From assembly GCA_023935145.1 (NCBI GenBank), contig CM043698.1, positions 83,599,501 to 83,663,500 of the forward strand: 64,000 nt of DNA. The letters run 5' to 3'. Position numbers and translations under genes: made by a program. A model generated the notes under the pieces. It saw only the letters and a list, made by a program, of their open reading frames with translations, searched no databases and was not told the origin of the DNA. The stretch is from Bretschneidera sinensis (lineage: Eukaryota > Streptophyta > Magnoliopsida > Brassicales > Akaniaceae). Positions 56,245 to 64,000 of this stretch are shown here, piece by piece (the first letter of the stretch is position 1; each line of letters starts with the position of its first letter).

Positions 56245-56252
56245 TATTTATA
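56245..56252 (-). promoter_or_regulatory. Probable TATA box of the pararetroviral promoter
   Basis: TATAAATA on the minus strand, about 235 bases upstream of the primer site and directly downstream of the four-copy repeat 56312-56550. Confidence 0.6.
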
Positions 56253-56311
56253 GATGAATTCCAGACTTCAAAGGTCTTAGAATCCAGATTTTGATATCTT
56301 GATAATTTGGG

Positions 56312-56550
56312 AGATAAGATGCGTTGTCGAGGCATTTTACTATTTGTGTTTGGATTTTCTGCTACGGATCTTTGCTTTTTTGAAAGGTGAGATGCGTTGT
56401 TAGGCATCTTACTGTTTAACTTTGGATTTTCCATTGTCGATCTTTGCTAAGATGCCTTCTCAAGCATCTTACTATTTGAGTTTGGATTTTCTGTTGCAGA
56501 TAAGATGCATTGTCAGGCATCTTACTGTTTGGTTTTGATTTTTCTGAAAA
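56312..56550 (-). repeat. Four-copy inverted-repeat module upstream of the pararetroviral TATA box
   Basis: Each unit of about 50-75 bases has GATGC...TTGTC...GGCATCTTACT followed by TTTGGATTTTC. AAGATGC and GCATCTT form an inverted repeat, for example at 56449-56470. Units start near 56312, 56388, 56449 and 56501. Confidence 0.8.
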
Positions 56551-56639
56551 TGGGACACGTTTGCTTTTGCATCGGTCACATACATTGAATAATACTCTTA
56601 ACTCTTACTATAACAAGTTAAAAGCATCGTATAGGTCTT

Positions 56640-57620
56640 GGGAGTCCTGAAACAATTGGTCTGATGGTTTGGCTAATTTATCAAATTTAGACAAATCATC
56701 AGGAGTCTTTATATTGTCATCAGATAGCTGTGATAGTTCTTCAAGTAATTTTTTCTTCTTTTCCTTCCTTGAAAGGATTTGTTAGCTTAAAGAGCTTGCA
56801 GCAGTAGGTTTTTGTTGAATTATGGAGAATTGAGGATGGTCAAAAAACCATTGTTTCACAACCTGAATGTTGGCTATGGAACAATCATATTTTGCCCACC
56901 ATTTGATTTTGAAAATTCTTTTTAGAGCCATTAATGAATATACCATTTATGAGATTATAAAATCCCAGGAGAGAATCCATGGCACACAAAATGTGGCAAA
57001 GAAAAATAATTCATAAGAATATGTTTTCTCTGCTGCTGTATTTGATTTGAAGAAGGCTAAGGAATCTTTGGTTTGTGGGGGAAGAAGGGTAGGATCACTT
57101 CTGAAGAAATACCACCAATCAAATATCCAAATAGGAAAATTTTTGGGGCATTTTTTGTCAAAAAATATAAACCATGAATGGGAATTGGATCGAATAAAAA
57201 ACATATTATACCAAGCCATTTGATAATCATAGTAATTATAAGTGAGGGGAATAAATGGTATAGAAAAGGGACTGGGTTGATAATGATCTTTGATTTTTTC
57301 CGGGGAGATTATTTTTAGAATCTTGCATTTTGAGAAGGTGATGAAACTTGGATCTATTTGATTCCTAGTGTGGGTGATTTCAGCTGATTGGGTATCGATC
57401 GAAATCAGTTCATAAAACTTTTGGGTTTTTTGGATATCTTCAGGAATGAAATTAAACCCTGCAGGAAAAACATTGTTAGTGATATAATCATTAATAATAT
57501 CAACATCATTTGTTGGCTTTGAAAAACCTGTACATCGAATATATTCTTGAAAGGGTTTTTGAATATATTAACTAGGATGGTGTTCTTGGGGGGGGGGGGG
57601 GGTGGATAAAGTTTGGGCAT
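56640..57620 (-). pseudogene. Unplaced caulimovirid ORF segment
   Basis: Frames 56947-57219 and 57405-57620 are rich in Trp and Phe (HSWFIFFDKK, FPIWIFDWWYFF). They resemble a conserved tryptophan-rich block found in plant caulimovirid-derived polyproteins, but I cannot name its function. It lies where RNase H or a downstream ORF would be expected. No RNase H motif was found. Confidence 0.45.
57588..57602. repeat. 15-base G run
   Basis: Homopolymer between the RT frame and the unplaced ORF. A slippage-prone site or an assembly weak point. Confidence 0.9.
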
Positions 57621-57680
57621 GAGATTGATAGTTGGTTTTTATCTCAGTTCATAAAAATTCAAATATGTAATTTAAACATC

Positions 57681-58520
57681 CTAGAAATCTTTATAATTGG
57701 CTTTTATCTTTGATTTCATCACGAAATCTTTGGCAAATTCAATGGATCTATCAATAGGTTTGATAGTCCCTTGAAAAATATTGTGTCCTAAAACCCTGAT
57801 TTTTGTTTGGAATAGTTTCATTTTTGAAAGAGATAAGACTAATCCATTAGTTTTGATAATTTGGAAAAAAATCCTCAGATGTTTGAAATATTGATCAATT
57901 GATTTTGAAAAAATCAATATATCATCAATATATACAATATTGAATTTAGAATAATAGTTGAAAATATCATTCATGATATTCTGGAATTCAGAATGTGCAT
58001 TTTTTAATCCAAATAGCATTACATTCCACTCATAATGACCAAAAAGAACATTGAAAGTTGTTTTGTGTTTATCTTTTTCTTCAATTTGGACTTGCCAAAA
58101 TCCAGATTTTAGGTCGAATTTTGAAATTATTGAAGCATCATATAGTCTATTGAGAATGTCTCTTTTATTAGGTATTGAGTACCTTATCCATTGTAAAACC
58201 TTGTTAAGAGGTTTATAATTTATAACAAGCCTTAGGGCTCCTCTTTCAAGTTCAGTTTGTTTTTTAACATAAAAAGCTGAACAACTCCAAGGAGACTTAC
58301 TTGGCCTTATTAATTTTTTGTCGAATAATGTTTTAATTTCTTCTTGACAATATTTTAATAGTTCTTAATTCATCTGTATTGGTATAGATTTGGATGGTAT
58401 GTTATTCTCATTGAATTCAGGTTCATAGAGCAAGGAAACAACATGTTTTTTTCTTTCCCAAAAGGTATTGGGAAGATCAGCACAAATTTCTTTTATGAAT
58501 AATTCTTCGAGTTCTTTTAT
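57681..58520 (-). pseudogene. Caulimovirid reverse transcriptase
   Basis: The C-terminal open part (57681-58019) has GLKNAHSEFQ and the catalytic YIDDILIFS block, followed by the LGHNI motif. The N-terminal part (58020-58520) reads in neighbouring frames with PSKSPWSCSAFYV, VINYKPLN and SKFDLKSGFWQ, typical of caulimovirid and Ty3-type RT. At least one stop (about 58366) and a frame change near 58020 are present. The RT would copy the pregenomic RNA into DNA. Confidence 0.9.
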
Positions 58521-58646
58521 TTGAATTTGAAATTCGGGCTGCTAGATTTGTTGTTCTATTTTATGATAATTAATTTCTTCCTTAAGGAAATTAATATGAG
58601 CTTGTTTGTTTTGTATTAGATTTATTTGTTTATACAAACTGTTAGT

Positions 58647-59057
58647 CTATAATAAATTTAATTCCTTGGTATCTACTGGTTGTAAAAATTGAAAAAAATA
58701 AATAAATAAACTTTGTCCCAGAATATTAGTTTCTATTATGTTAAAGGGATAAATTTGGGTTAAGAAAGGAGTTCCTAAAATAATATTTTGATGAATATTC
58801 TTGCCAAGGATAAAGTGTGCCTTAAGACAATATCTTTGATTGCAGAGGTAAGAATTAGTAATTTTATATTCAACATTGAGTTTTGAACCACTAGCAGTAC
58901 TTAACCTCTCTGTAGCTTTTTCATAATATTTAGTTGGTATAAGTCCTTCTTTGATATAATTTTGATCAGCCCCAGAATCAACTAAGGTTGTCGTATCAAG
59001 GTGGTAATCTTTGTTTATTACCATTGAGACTCTAATATACCATTTTTGATAATGCAT
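58647..59057 (-). pseudogene. Caulimovirid aspartic protease
   Basis: A 136-codon open frame with the active-site motif LVDSGADQNYI and the later ILGTPFL block. This is the retropepsin fold that processes the polyprotein. It lies between coat protein and RT in the usual order. A stop separates it from the RT. Confidence 0.88.
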
Positions 59058-59359
59058 CCTTTCTATTAAGTTGACAAACCTTTTTTAGTTTCATCATCAA
59101 TATTGATAAGATTTTGGCTTGAGGTTTCTGTAGTTTCATTTTTATCAATAGAAGAAGAAATGGATCCTTTAATATTGTTGATCTCTATATTGATCATTTT
59201 TGCCTTTAAATCAACCGAATCTTTTTTGGATTTCCTTGATTTGATTTTTTGTAATGTTTATTTCTGTTTACAAATCTTGGATTATGGCTATTTTAGGTTT
59301 TTGAAAACAGTTTTCAAAAATCTTATCAAGGCAATAAGGTTCAGGAGTTTTGATTTTAT

Positions 59360-59620
59360 TATCTTCAAAGATAAGACCTCTTAATTTGATTAAATAATCT
59401 TTTCTTATAATTGGGTCATCAATTTTGTCAATTATATCTAAAATAAATACTTTTTGCGAATTAATCGTATTTATAGATTTGCAGAAACAGAGACCATCTT
59501 CACAATCACATTGTGATTCTTCTGAATCTGTTTCTTCTTGTATTGTATATATGAGTTCTTCATTATTAGAATTTGAATCTTTATGTTCTGATTGAGAATC
59601 ATTTCATTATTTTGGTTAAT
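59360..59620 (-). pseudogene. Linker between coat protein and protease of the pararetrovirus
   Basis: Minus-strand reading has an acidic, cysteine-bearing stretch (ETDSEESQCDCEDGLCFC) and then DIIDKIDDPIIRKDYLIKLR. Similar acidic linkers follow the coat-protein zinc knuckle in caulimovirids. Stops follow near 59360. Confidence 0.5.
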
Positions 59621-59639
59621 TGTTTTTTCATAGAATCAT

Positions 59640-60097
59640 CTATATCTAATTCATTGATTTCCTGTTTTACTCTGCAGTTCTTGGCCCAGTGTCCGAGTCT
59701 CCTACACTTGATACAAGCCCTTGAAGGAGTTTGGGTTTTATTTCTTTAGGTTTGTTTTCTTTTGTAAGGGGTTTTTTTAGTTTGTGGTTTTGGTGAAAAT
59801 GAAGCTTTATTGTATCTTTTATACTTTTGTCTTTTAAAGAATTTTCTTTTCTTTTTATATATGGCAAATAGAGCACTTAGAGTTTTATAGCCATACTGGC
59901 TACAAAATGATCATAGTTCTTTTCTACTTTAATGTAATTCAGATTTCGTTTTTTATTTTAATTTTAGATCAGTACAGATTGTTAATCCTGCATTGTTGAT
60001 AAAGTTAATTATATCACCATATGTGAGATAATCATACGGTATAGAACCAGAATATTGATCTCTAAATCTTCGTCTAACCTTTTCAGCAAATAATTTT
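59640..60097 (-). pseudogene. Caulimovirid coat protein, C-terminal part with zinc knuckle
   Basis: Begins at the copia F LTR border with KLFAEKVRRRFRDQY and DYLTYGDIINFINNAGL. After a basic region and a frame change it ends in the zinc knuckle CIKCRRLGHWAKNC (C-x2-C-x4-H-x4-C, about 59688-59730). Coat proteins bind viral nucleic acid through this knuckle. The N-terminal part is absent. It may continue beyond the copia insertion, outside the window. Confidence 0.85.
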
Positions 60098-60987
60098 TGT
60101 TGGGAAACCACCTCAAGATGCCCAAGCGGTGATCTTCTAAACACTCAAGTCTAGAATGACTTGTAATACAACCGAAACAAAACAGGAATCAAAACCAATC
60201 AAAGAAAGAACACCAACAATTGTTATCGAGGTTCGGCAATAACCTACGTCCCTGTGAGTTCCTTTGAACTCTCTGCACTAAATCAATGGTTCTTTACAAA
60301 TACAACAACAACTCTTCAAGAATCTTAAGTTCTTGAAGAACAAAAGAAGATAGAAAAGAAAGTGCTAAGGTCTTGAGTTACCTTGGAATTTTCCCCATTG
60401 GAAATTTCACTTACAAGTCCCTTGAATCCCCAATCTATACTACTCTCTCTCTCTCTAAACAACCAGCCTCTCCAATGTGTCTCTCCTATGTTTAGTGTCT
60501 TTGCACTCTCACACACCATGTGTTCTATTTCACACACACTCACATGTCATCACATCACATGTGACTATCTTGTCTTGTTGAGATTGAAGCTAGGTGACCC
60601 TTTATATAGTGCACCACTTCTTGAACCTATTTTGAAGACAATCTCAACCCTTAGATCTTGAAGACCAATCAATCATAGCTCTCCAACAATCCTTAGTGAT
60701 CCTGTTCGTTTTGTTCATGCCCCACGCACCATTTGAGAAGGCTTAAAAACCATGTACTAGTGTGTCTGGCGCCGTTGTTCATAACAGGGCAGGCCACGGC
60801 CCAGGGCAGGGCACACATCTTTCATCTTCTGGGTGCCGCAGCCTAGGGGAGGCTGAGCCATGGCGCACTACTCTTACAGGTCTACACCTTGCTGGGCGCC
60901 GCGGCCTGGGAAGGCTGTGCCACAGCGTGACCTGATGCTGAACATGCTGAATTTCTTCTCCGTTTAATCCTTAGACAAATACCAACA
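60098..60987 (-). repeat. 3' LTR of copia element F (890 bp)
   Basis: Starts TGTTGGTATTTG at 60987 and ends TTTCCCAACA at 60098 on the minus strand, with matching TGTTGG/CCAACA termini. The polypurine tract AAAGGTAGAGAT lies directly beside it at about 60989-61000. TATA box TATATAAA at 60601-60608 (minus), with a GC-rich repeat cluster upstream at 60768-60935. Confidence 0.88.
60768..60935 (-). repeat. GC-rich repeat cluster upstream of the copia F TATA box
   Basis: Two units of the type GGGTGCCGCAGCCTAGG...GGCTGAGCCATGGCGC and GGGCGCCGCGGCCTGGG...GGCTGTGCCACAGCG, plus a weaker third unit near 60768-60812. They contain palindromes such as GGCGCC (60895-60900) and lie about 160-330 bases upstream of the TATA box. 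Confidence 0.8.
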
Positions 60988-61066
60988 ATCTCTACCTTTA
61001 TCTAAGCGATTAAACCCGAACCTTTGTATAGAAAACTCAGGATCCAAACTCAACTTGAGTCACCAT

Positions 61067-62338
61067 TCATCCGACTCCAATCCTAAGAAGTCCAAGGCAA
61101 TGATTGAACCTTCTTAGAGGTAGAACTTTAGTGCCTAAATCTGTAGGATTTTCTTCCGTGGCCACCTTGTCCACATGAATGCATCCTTCCGTAACATTTT
61201 CCCGAATGAAATGATACCAAACATCCACGTGCTTTGTCCTCTCATGGAACACCGGATTCCTACACAAGTGCCACACACTTTGGATATCCGAAGACACCAC
61301 CACCTGCTTTTTTAGGACCTTCCACTCTTCCAACAACCCTTTGCACCACATAAACTCCTTTATGGCTTTTGTAGCCACTATATACTCAACCTTAGTTGTC
61401 CAGAGTGCTATCACCGACTGCAACTGAGCCTTCATGTACCTCAGCAACCACTTTAACCCAAGCCAAAGCTCATTTCCGGGATTACTCACAAATCTGCTGA
61501 GAACACCTATTGCCTGAGAAATGTCAGGTCTAGTGCTTATCATCATGAACATGACTGATCCACCCGCACTAGAGTAAGGGACCTTTTCCATTTCCTTCTT
61601 TTCCTCATCTGTTCCAAGATATTGTTCACCGGAGAATATGAAATGACCAGCAAGAGGAATCTTCACTGGTTTACCATTTTCCATAGAAAACTTGTACAAC
61701 ACCTTTTTTATGTCGAAAGACCGAGAAACCTTCAACCCGTTTCTCTCCTTTTCCTGAATTCTTCTCATCCCAAGGATCTTTTGTGTAAGGCCAAGATCTT
61801 TCTTCTCGAACTCCTCACTGAGTTGAGATGTCAACCTTTCCATCCTCTCCCTATTGTTCCGAACCAACAGCATATCATCGACATACACGAGGATAATCAC
61901 CACTTTATCCACCTTGTGTCTAAGTGAGAAGGTTTCTATGAAATATATGCCTCCTCTTTGTGTGAACCCGTTCGCCACCAGCCTAGCCTTATTCCGGAAT
62001 TCATCCCTTGGAGGGTTCCCTTCTTTGATCTTGTAAGTGCACTTACAATCCATAACTCTTTGTTTTCCTAGAATGTGCACCAATTCCCAAGAGCTGTTCT
62101 TCCTCAAAGAATCTATTTCTTCCTCCATAGCTAGCTTCCATCTTGACGAATCCTTACATCCCATGGCATCAATGTAAGTCTCTGGTTCACTTATCCCTCC
62201 TTCTATCCAAAGAGCTGCTGCATCCGCAGCCGCAAAACCATATCTCAAAGGTGGTCTGACCAACCTTCTTTCCCGGTCCCTTGTGAGCTGATAGTCAATC
62301 TGACTTCCTGCATCATCCCCTTCTAGTTCAGCCTCCAC
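61067..62338 (-). CDS. Copia element F RT-RNase H polyprotein with in-frame deletions
   Basis: A 423-codon open frame. It has the N-terminal RT part (DSSRWKLAMEEEIDSLRKN, SWELV, KARLVANGFTQRGGIYFIET). It then jumps from TFSLRHK to VVIILVYVDDMLLV, omitting about 100 residues with several RT blocks but keeping YVDD. The connection (STRPDISQAIGVLSRFVSNP) follows. A second gap lies at LLRYMKAQLQSVIALWTT, removing the first part of RNase H. The end reads RTKHVDVWYHFIRE and NPTDLGTKVL, the usual copia RNase H tail. Both deletions keep the frame. It is not expected to be an active polymerase. Confidence 0.85.
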   Translation of the reverse strand: MEAELEGDDAGSQIDYQLTRDRERRLVRPPLRYGFAAADAAALWIEGGISEPETYIDAMGCKDSSRWKLAMEEEIDSLRKNSSWELVHILGKQRVMDCKCTYKIKEGNPPRDEFRNKARLVANGFTQRGGIYFIETFSLRHKVDKVVIILVYVDDMLLVRNNRERMERLTSQLSEEFEKKDLGLTQKILGMRRIQEKERNGLKVSRSFDIKKVLYKFSMENGKPVKIPLAGHFIFSGEQYLGTDEEKKEMEKVPYSSAGGSVMFMMISTRPDISQAIGVLSRFVSNPGNELWLGLKWLLRYMKAQLQSVIALWTTKVEYIVATKAIKEFMWCKGLLEEWKVLKKQVVVSSDIQSVWHLCRNPVFHERTKHVDVWYHFIRENVTEGCIHVDKVATEENPTDLGTKVLPLRRFNHCLGLLRIGVG

Positions 62339-62347
62339 TTGAGTGTC

Positions 62348-62704
62348 CTAAGCTTGGCATTCATCAATGGGCTCTACCTGGTCTGAACCCTCTTGCCTTC
62401 CTTGCTCTACTTGAACTGAATTTTCCTTGATGCTATGCTCTACAAATACCGAACTGGTTTGCTCACTAGCCCCTGCAGGGTTAGTTTTCTCCAAATAGGG
62501 AAATAACAATTCATTATAAATGACATCCTGACTTATTATAAGTTTCAATCCTTTTTGCTCTAAGAACCACAACCTATATCCCTTAACCCCATCACCATAT
62601 CCTAGAAACATACATTTTCTAGACCTTGGGCTAAGTTTATCATCCTTTTGATAGGCAAATGCAGCACATCCAAAAGTCCTAAGGTTATTTAACTCAGAGG
62701 GTTT
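62348..62704 (-). pseudogene. Copia element F integrase C-terminus and linker
   Basis: Minus-strand reading: FGCAAFAYQKDDKLSPRSRK, then CMFLGYGDGVKGYRLWFLEQ (the conserved end of copia integrase) and the linker to RT. A stop at 62347 separates it from the RT frame. The rest of integrase, gag and the 5' LTR are missing because LTR E is inserted at 62705. Confidence 0.85.
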
Positions 62705-64000
62705 TGTTGCGCGTTTATCTACCTAAATAAATAAGTAAATAACCGTACAGTTTTACTTGCAAGTGCACAAGGTCAATGGTAGCATAATGTGCAAGTGCGA
62801 GATCATTTTCACAAGGATTGGTGAATTTCGTTTTAGAATCAGTTTCTTAAAAAGAAGATCAAAATAACTGTTGAATGTGAATTAATAATAATGAGGCATA
62901 GGGCTTTGATATCCATCACTAGTCATACTTTCCCAATGAGTAATAGGTCAATGCACTAGCCTTCCTATGAACACCTAATGGTTGTCAACCTAAGGGCATG
63001 GTATCTACTCCTTAAGCTATTGATTTCCCTAAGCAACAAAGTTAGGCATAGTATCTACTCTAACTCTTTTCTTTCTTAAGGTATTCAACATGGTATCTAC
63101 TGAGTTGTTCCTTAAGAGAGCATAGGACCTATGGAAATCGACAACCACACAAGACCTAGGGTATGGTATCTACTCTTGGTTTCCCATGTTGATTAACCCA
63201 AGAATCCAGTGTGGATATCTTTTGTTACTAATGTCAGACCCAAGACTCGGTCATCCAAATTTATCTAACTAACAAGTCCATACCACATGCACATATTGAT
63301 CAGACATACATATGAGGAATTTAAATAAACACAGGCATTAATCAAGTTAAGCATCATAATCAAGGCTATTGCAAAGATAATCAATGAATGTATATATGGG
63401 AAAACATAACTAGGGCTTCAATCAAGCCCTATAAAGAGTTAGTTACACATGCTGTCTAAGATAAACATCATAGCATAAACTAAACATAAACTATAAAACC
63501 CGAAGAATACTATGGAGACGGGTTGTTAATCCTCTCCAAAGCTTACAATTCCGAGCTAAGCAAAAGATAAAAGAAGTGATGTTATTTGTGTGTGTTTACA
63601 AGTATATTTATAGGGGGTGAATAACCCTAGAAGACTCAAGAAGCCCTAAACTTCCTAAAATATAAAACCTCCTCAATTTCCAAAACTGGTTCTGCCATTT
63701 TACTGTTCATGCCCGTACACATGCGCTCGATCGCATGTGTTTTACACTCGATCGCAAGGCTGCACTTGATCCTTCTTGTGTGCGCACGAGCGCTTATGCG
63801 CTCGATCGCACCCAATAGTGCACTCGATCACACTTTTGCCAATAACCGCTCCAGGATTTTCAGATTTCTTCCTTTAGGTGCCAAGAATGCTTCTTTTTAT
63901 CCAAGACCCTATAAAAACATGTGAAACACAGAAATGAAGTAAAATAGACTAAATTAACATAACTAAGGACTTAACAAATGTAAATAAGGGGGCTTAAATA
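62705..64000 (-). repeat. LTR E, same family as element D, running off the right edge
   Basis: Ends CGCGCAACA at 62705 on the minus strand and continues to the window end at CTTAAATA, about 15 bases short of the expected start. No primer site lies to its left, so it is a solo LTR or the 3' LTR of a minus-strand element to the right. It has exact TGCGCTCGATCGCA motifs at 63722-63735 and 63797-63810 and a TATA box (TATAAATA) at 63604-63611, minus. Confidence 0.9.
63722..63832 (-). repeat. TGCGCTCGATCGCA motif cluster in LTR E
   Basis: Two exact copies and at least three degenerate copies occur upstream of the TATA box, in the same position as in LTR D. Confidence 0.9.

Larger units (their letters stand above)
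54008..60097 (-). mobile_element. Endogenous caulimovirid (pararetrovirus), broken and permuted
   Basis: Minus-strand order is coat-protein end with zinc knuckle, protease, reverse transcriptase, an unplaced ORF, a non-coding region with TATA box and tRNA-Met site, movement protein, then a coiled-coil region. A circular genome opened between movement and coat protein would give this order. Every ORF has stops or frame changes and no RNase H motif is visible. It lacks LTRs and an integrase, as expected for Caulimoviridae. The right end is cut by the copia F LTR. The genus is not certain. Confidence 0.85.

Noticed and set aside
60340..60661. ORFs at 60325-60543 and 60383-60661
   Set aside because: They lie inside the copia F LTR, are short and have no motif.

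Overview
This is plant nuclear DNA, most likely from a eudicot. It is a densely nested block of retrotransposons with one endogenous pararetrovirus and a few decayed host-gene fragments. The plant origin is supported by Athila-like Ty3/gypsy elements primed by plant tRNA-Asp, Ty1/copia elements primed by initiator tRNA-Met, an L1-type LINE whose ORF1 has a DUF4283 domain, and Caulimoviridae-like proteins. The species cannot be named from sequence. I see no intact host gene, so the window behaves like heterochromatic or pericentromeric repeat DNA.

Layout from left to right. (1) 1-3789: Athila-like element D on the minus strand, its 3' LTR lying off the left edge. It is inserted in copia element H (gag, primer site and LTR, 3790 to about 5345, minus). 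(2) About 5346-5900: a second copia protease fragment. (3) About 6290-19440: a copia array K with three LTRs and two short internal regions. Two LTR copies carry the same old LINE fragment, and the first copy is split by a nearly complete 5.4-kb L1 (7932-13321, minus) with a 14-bp target duplication. Two copies of an unrecognised sequence X flank the array. (4) 20007-30452: Athila-like element C, plus strand, complete with 5-bp duplications (ATAAT), carrying a solo LTR G (23102-24538, duplication AGCCT). C sits inside an older minus-strand gypsy LTR (L). (5) About 31310-33798: fragments of a Myb/SANT-like gene and a proteasome ATPase RPT2-like gene. (6) 33799-51758: Athila-like element A, plus strand, with degenerate gag-pol and an env-like ORF. 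It is interrupted by element B (42816-49248, duplication AGATA), which has gag but no pol. (7) About 51765-52210: a HOS15-like WD40 fragment, then a 97-codon ORF of unknown identity. (8) About 54008-60097: a broken, permuted endogenous caulimovirid, minus strand. (9) 60098-62704: the 3' part of copia element F, minus strand. (10) 62705-64000: LTR E, of the same family as D, running off the right edge.

The main structural observation is regulatory. In three gypsy families, one copia family and the pararetrovirus, a cluster of short GC-rich or inverted-repeat motifs lies just upstream of the TATA box. The motif differs in each family, but the position is the same. In elements A and C the family's own motif recurs inside the element, ahead of a second TATA box and the env-like ORF, which suggests an internal promoter. 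Elements B, C and D are independent deletion derivatives that lost pol but kept part of gag and a conserved 3' non-coding module. They look like parasites that rely on proteins supplied in trans. Coordinates for decayed regions are approximate unless stated otherwise.
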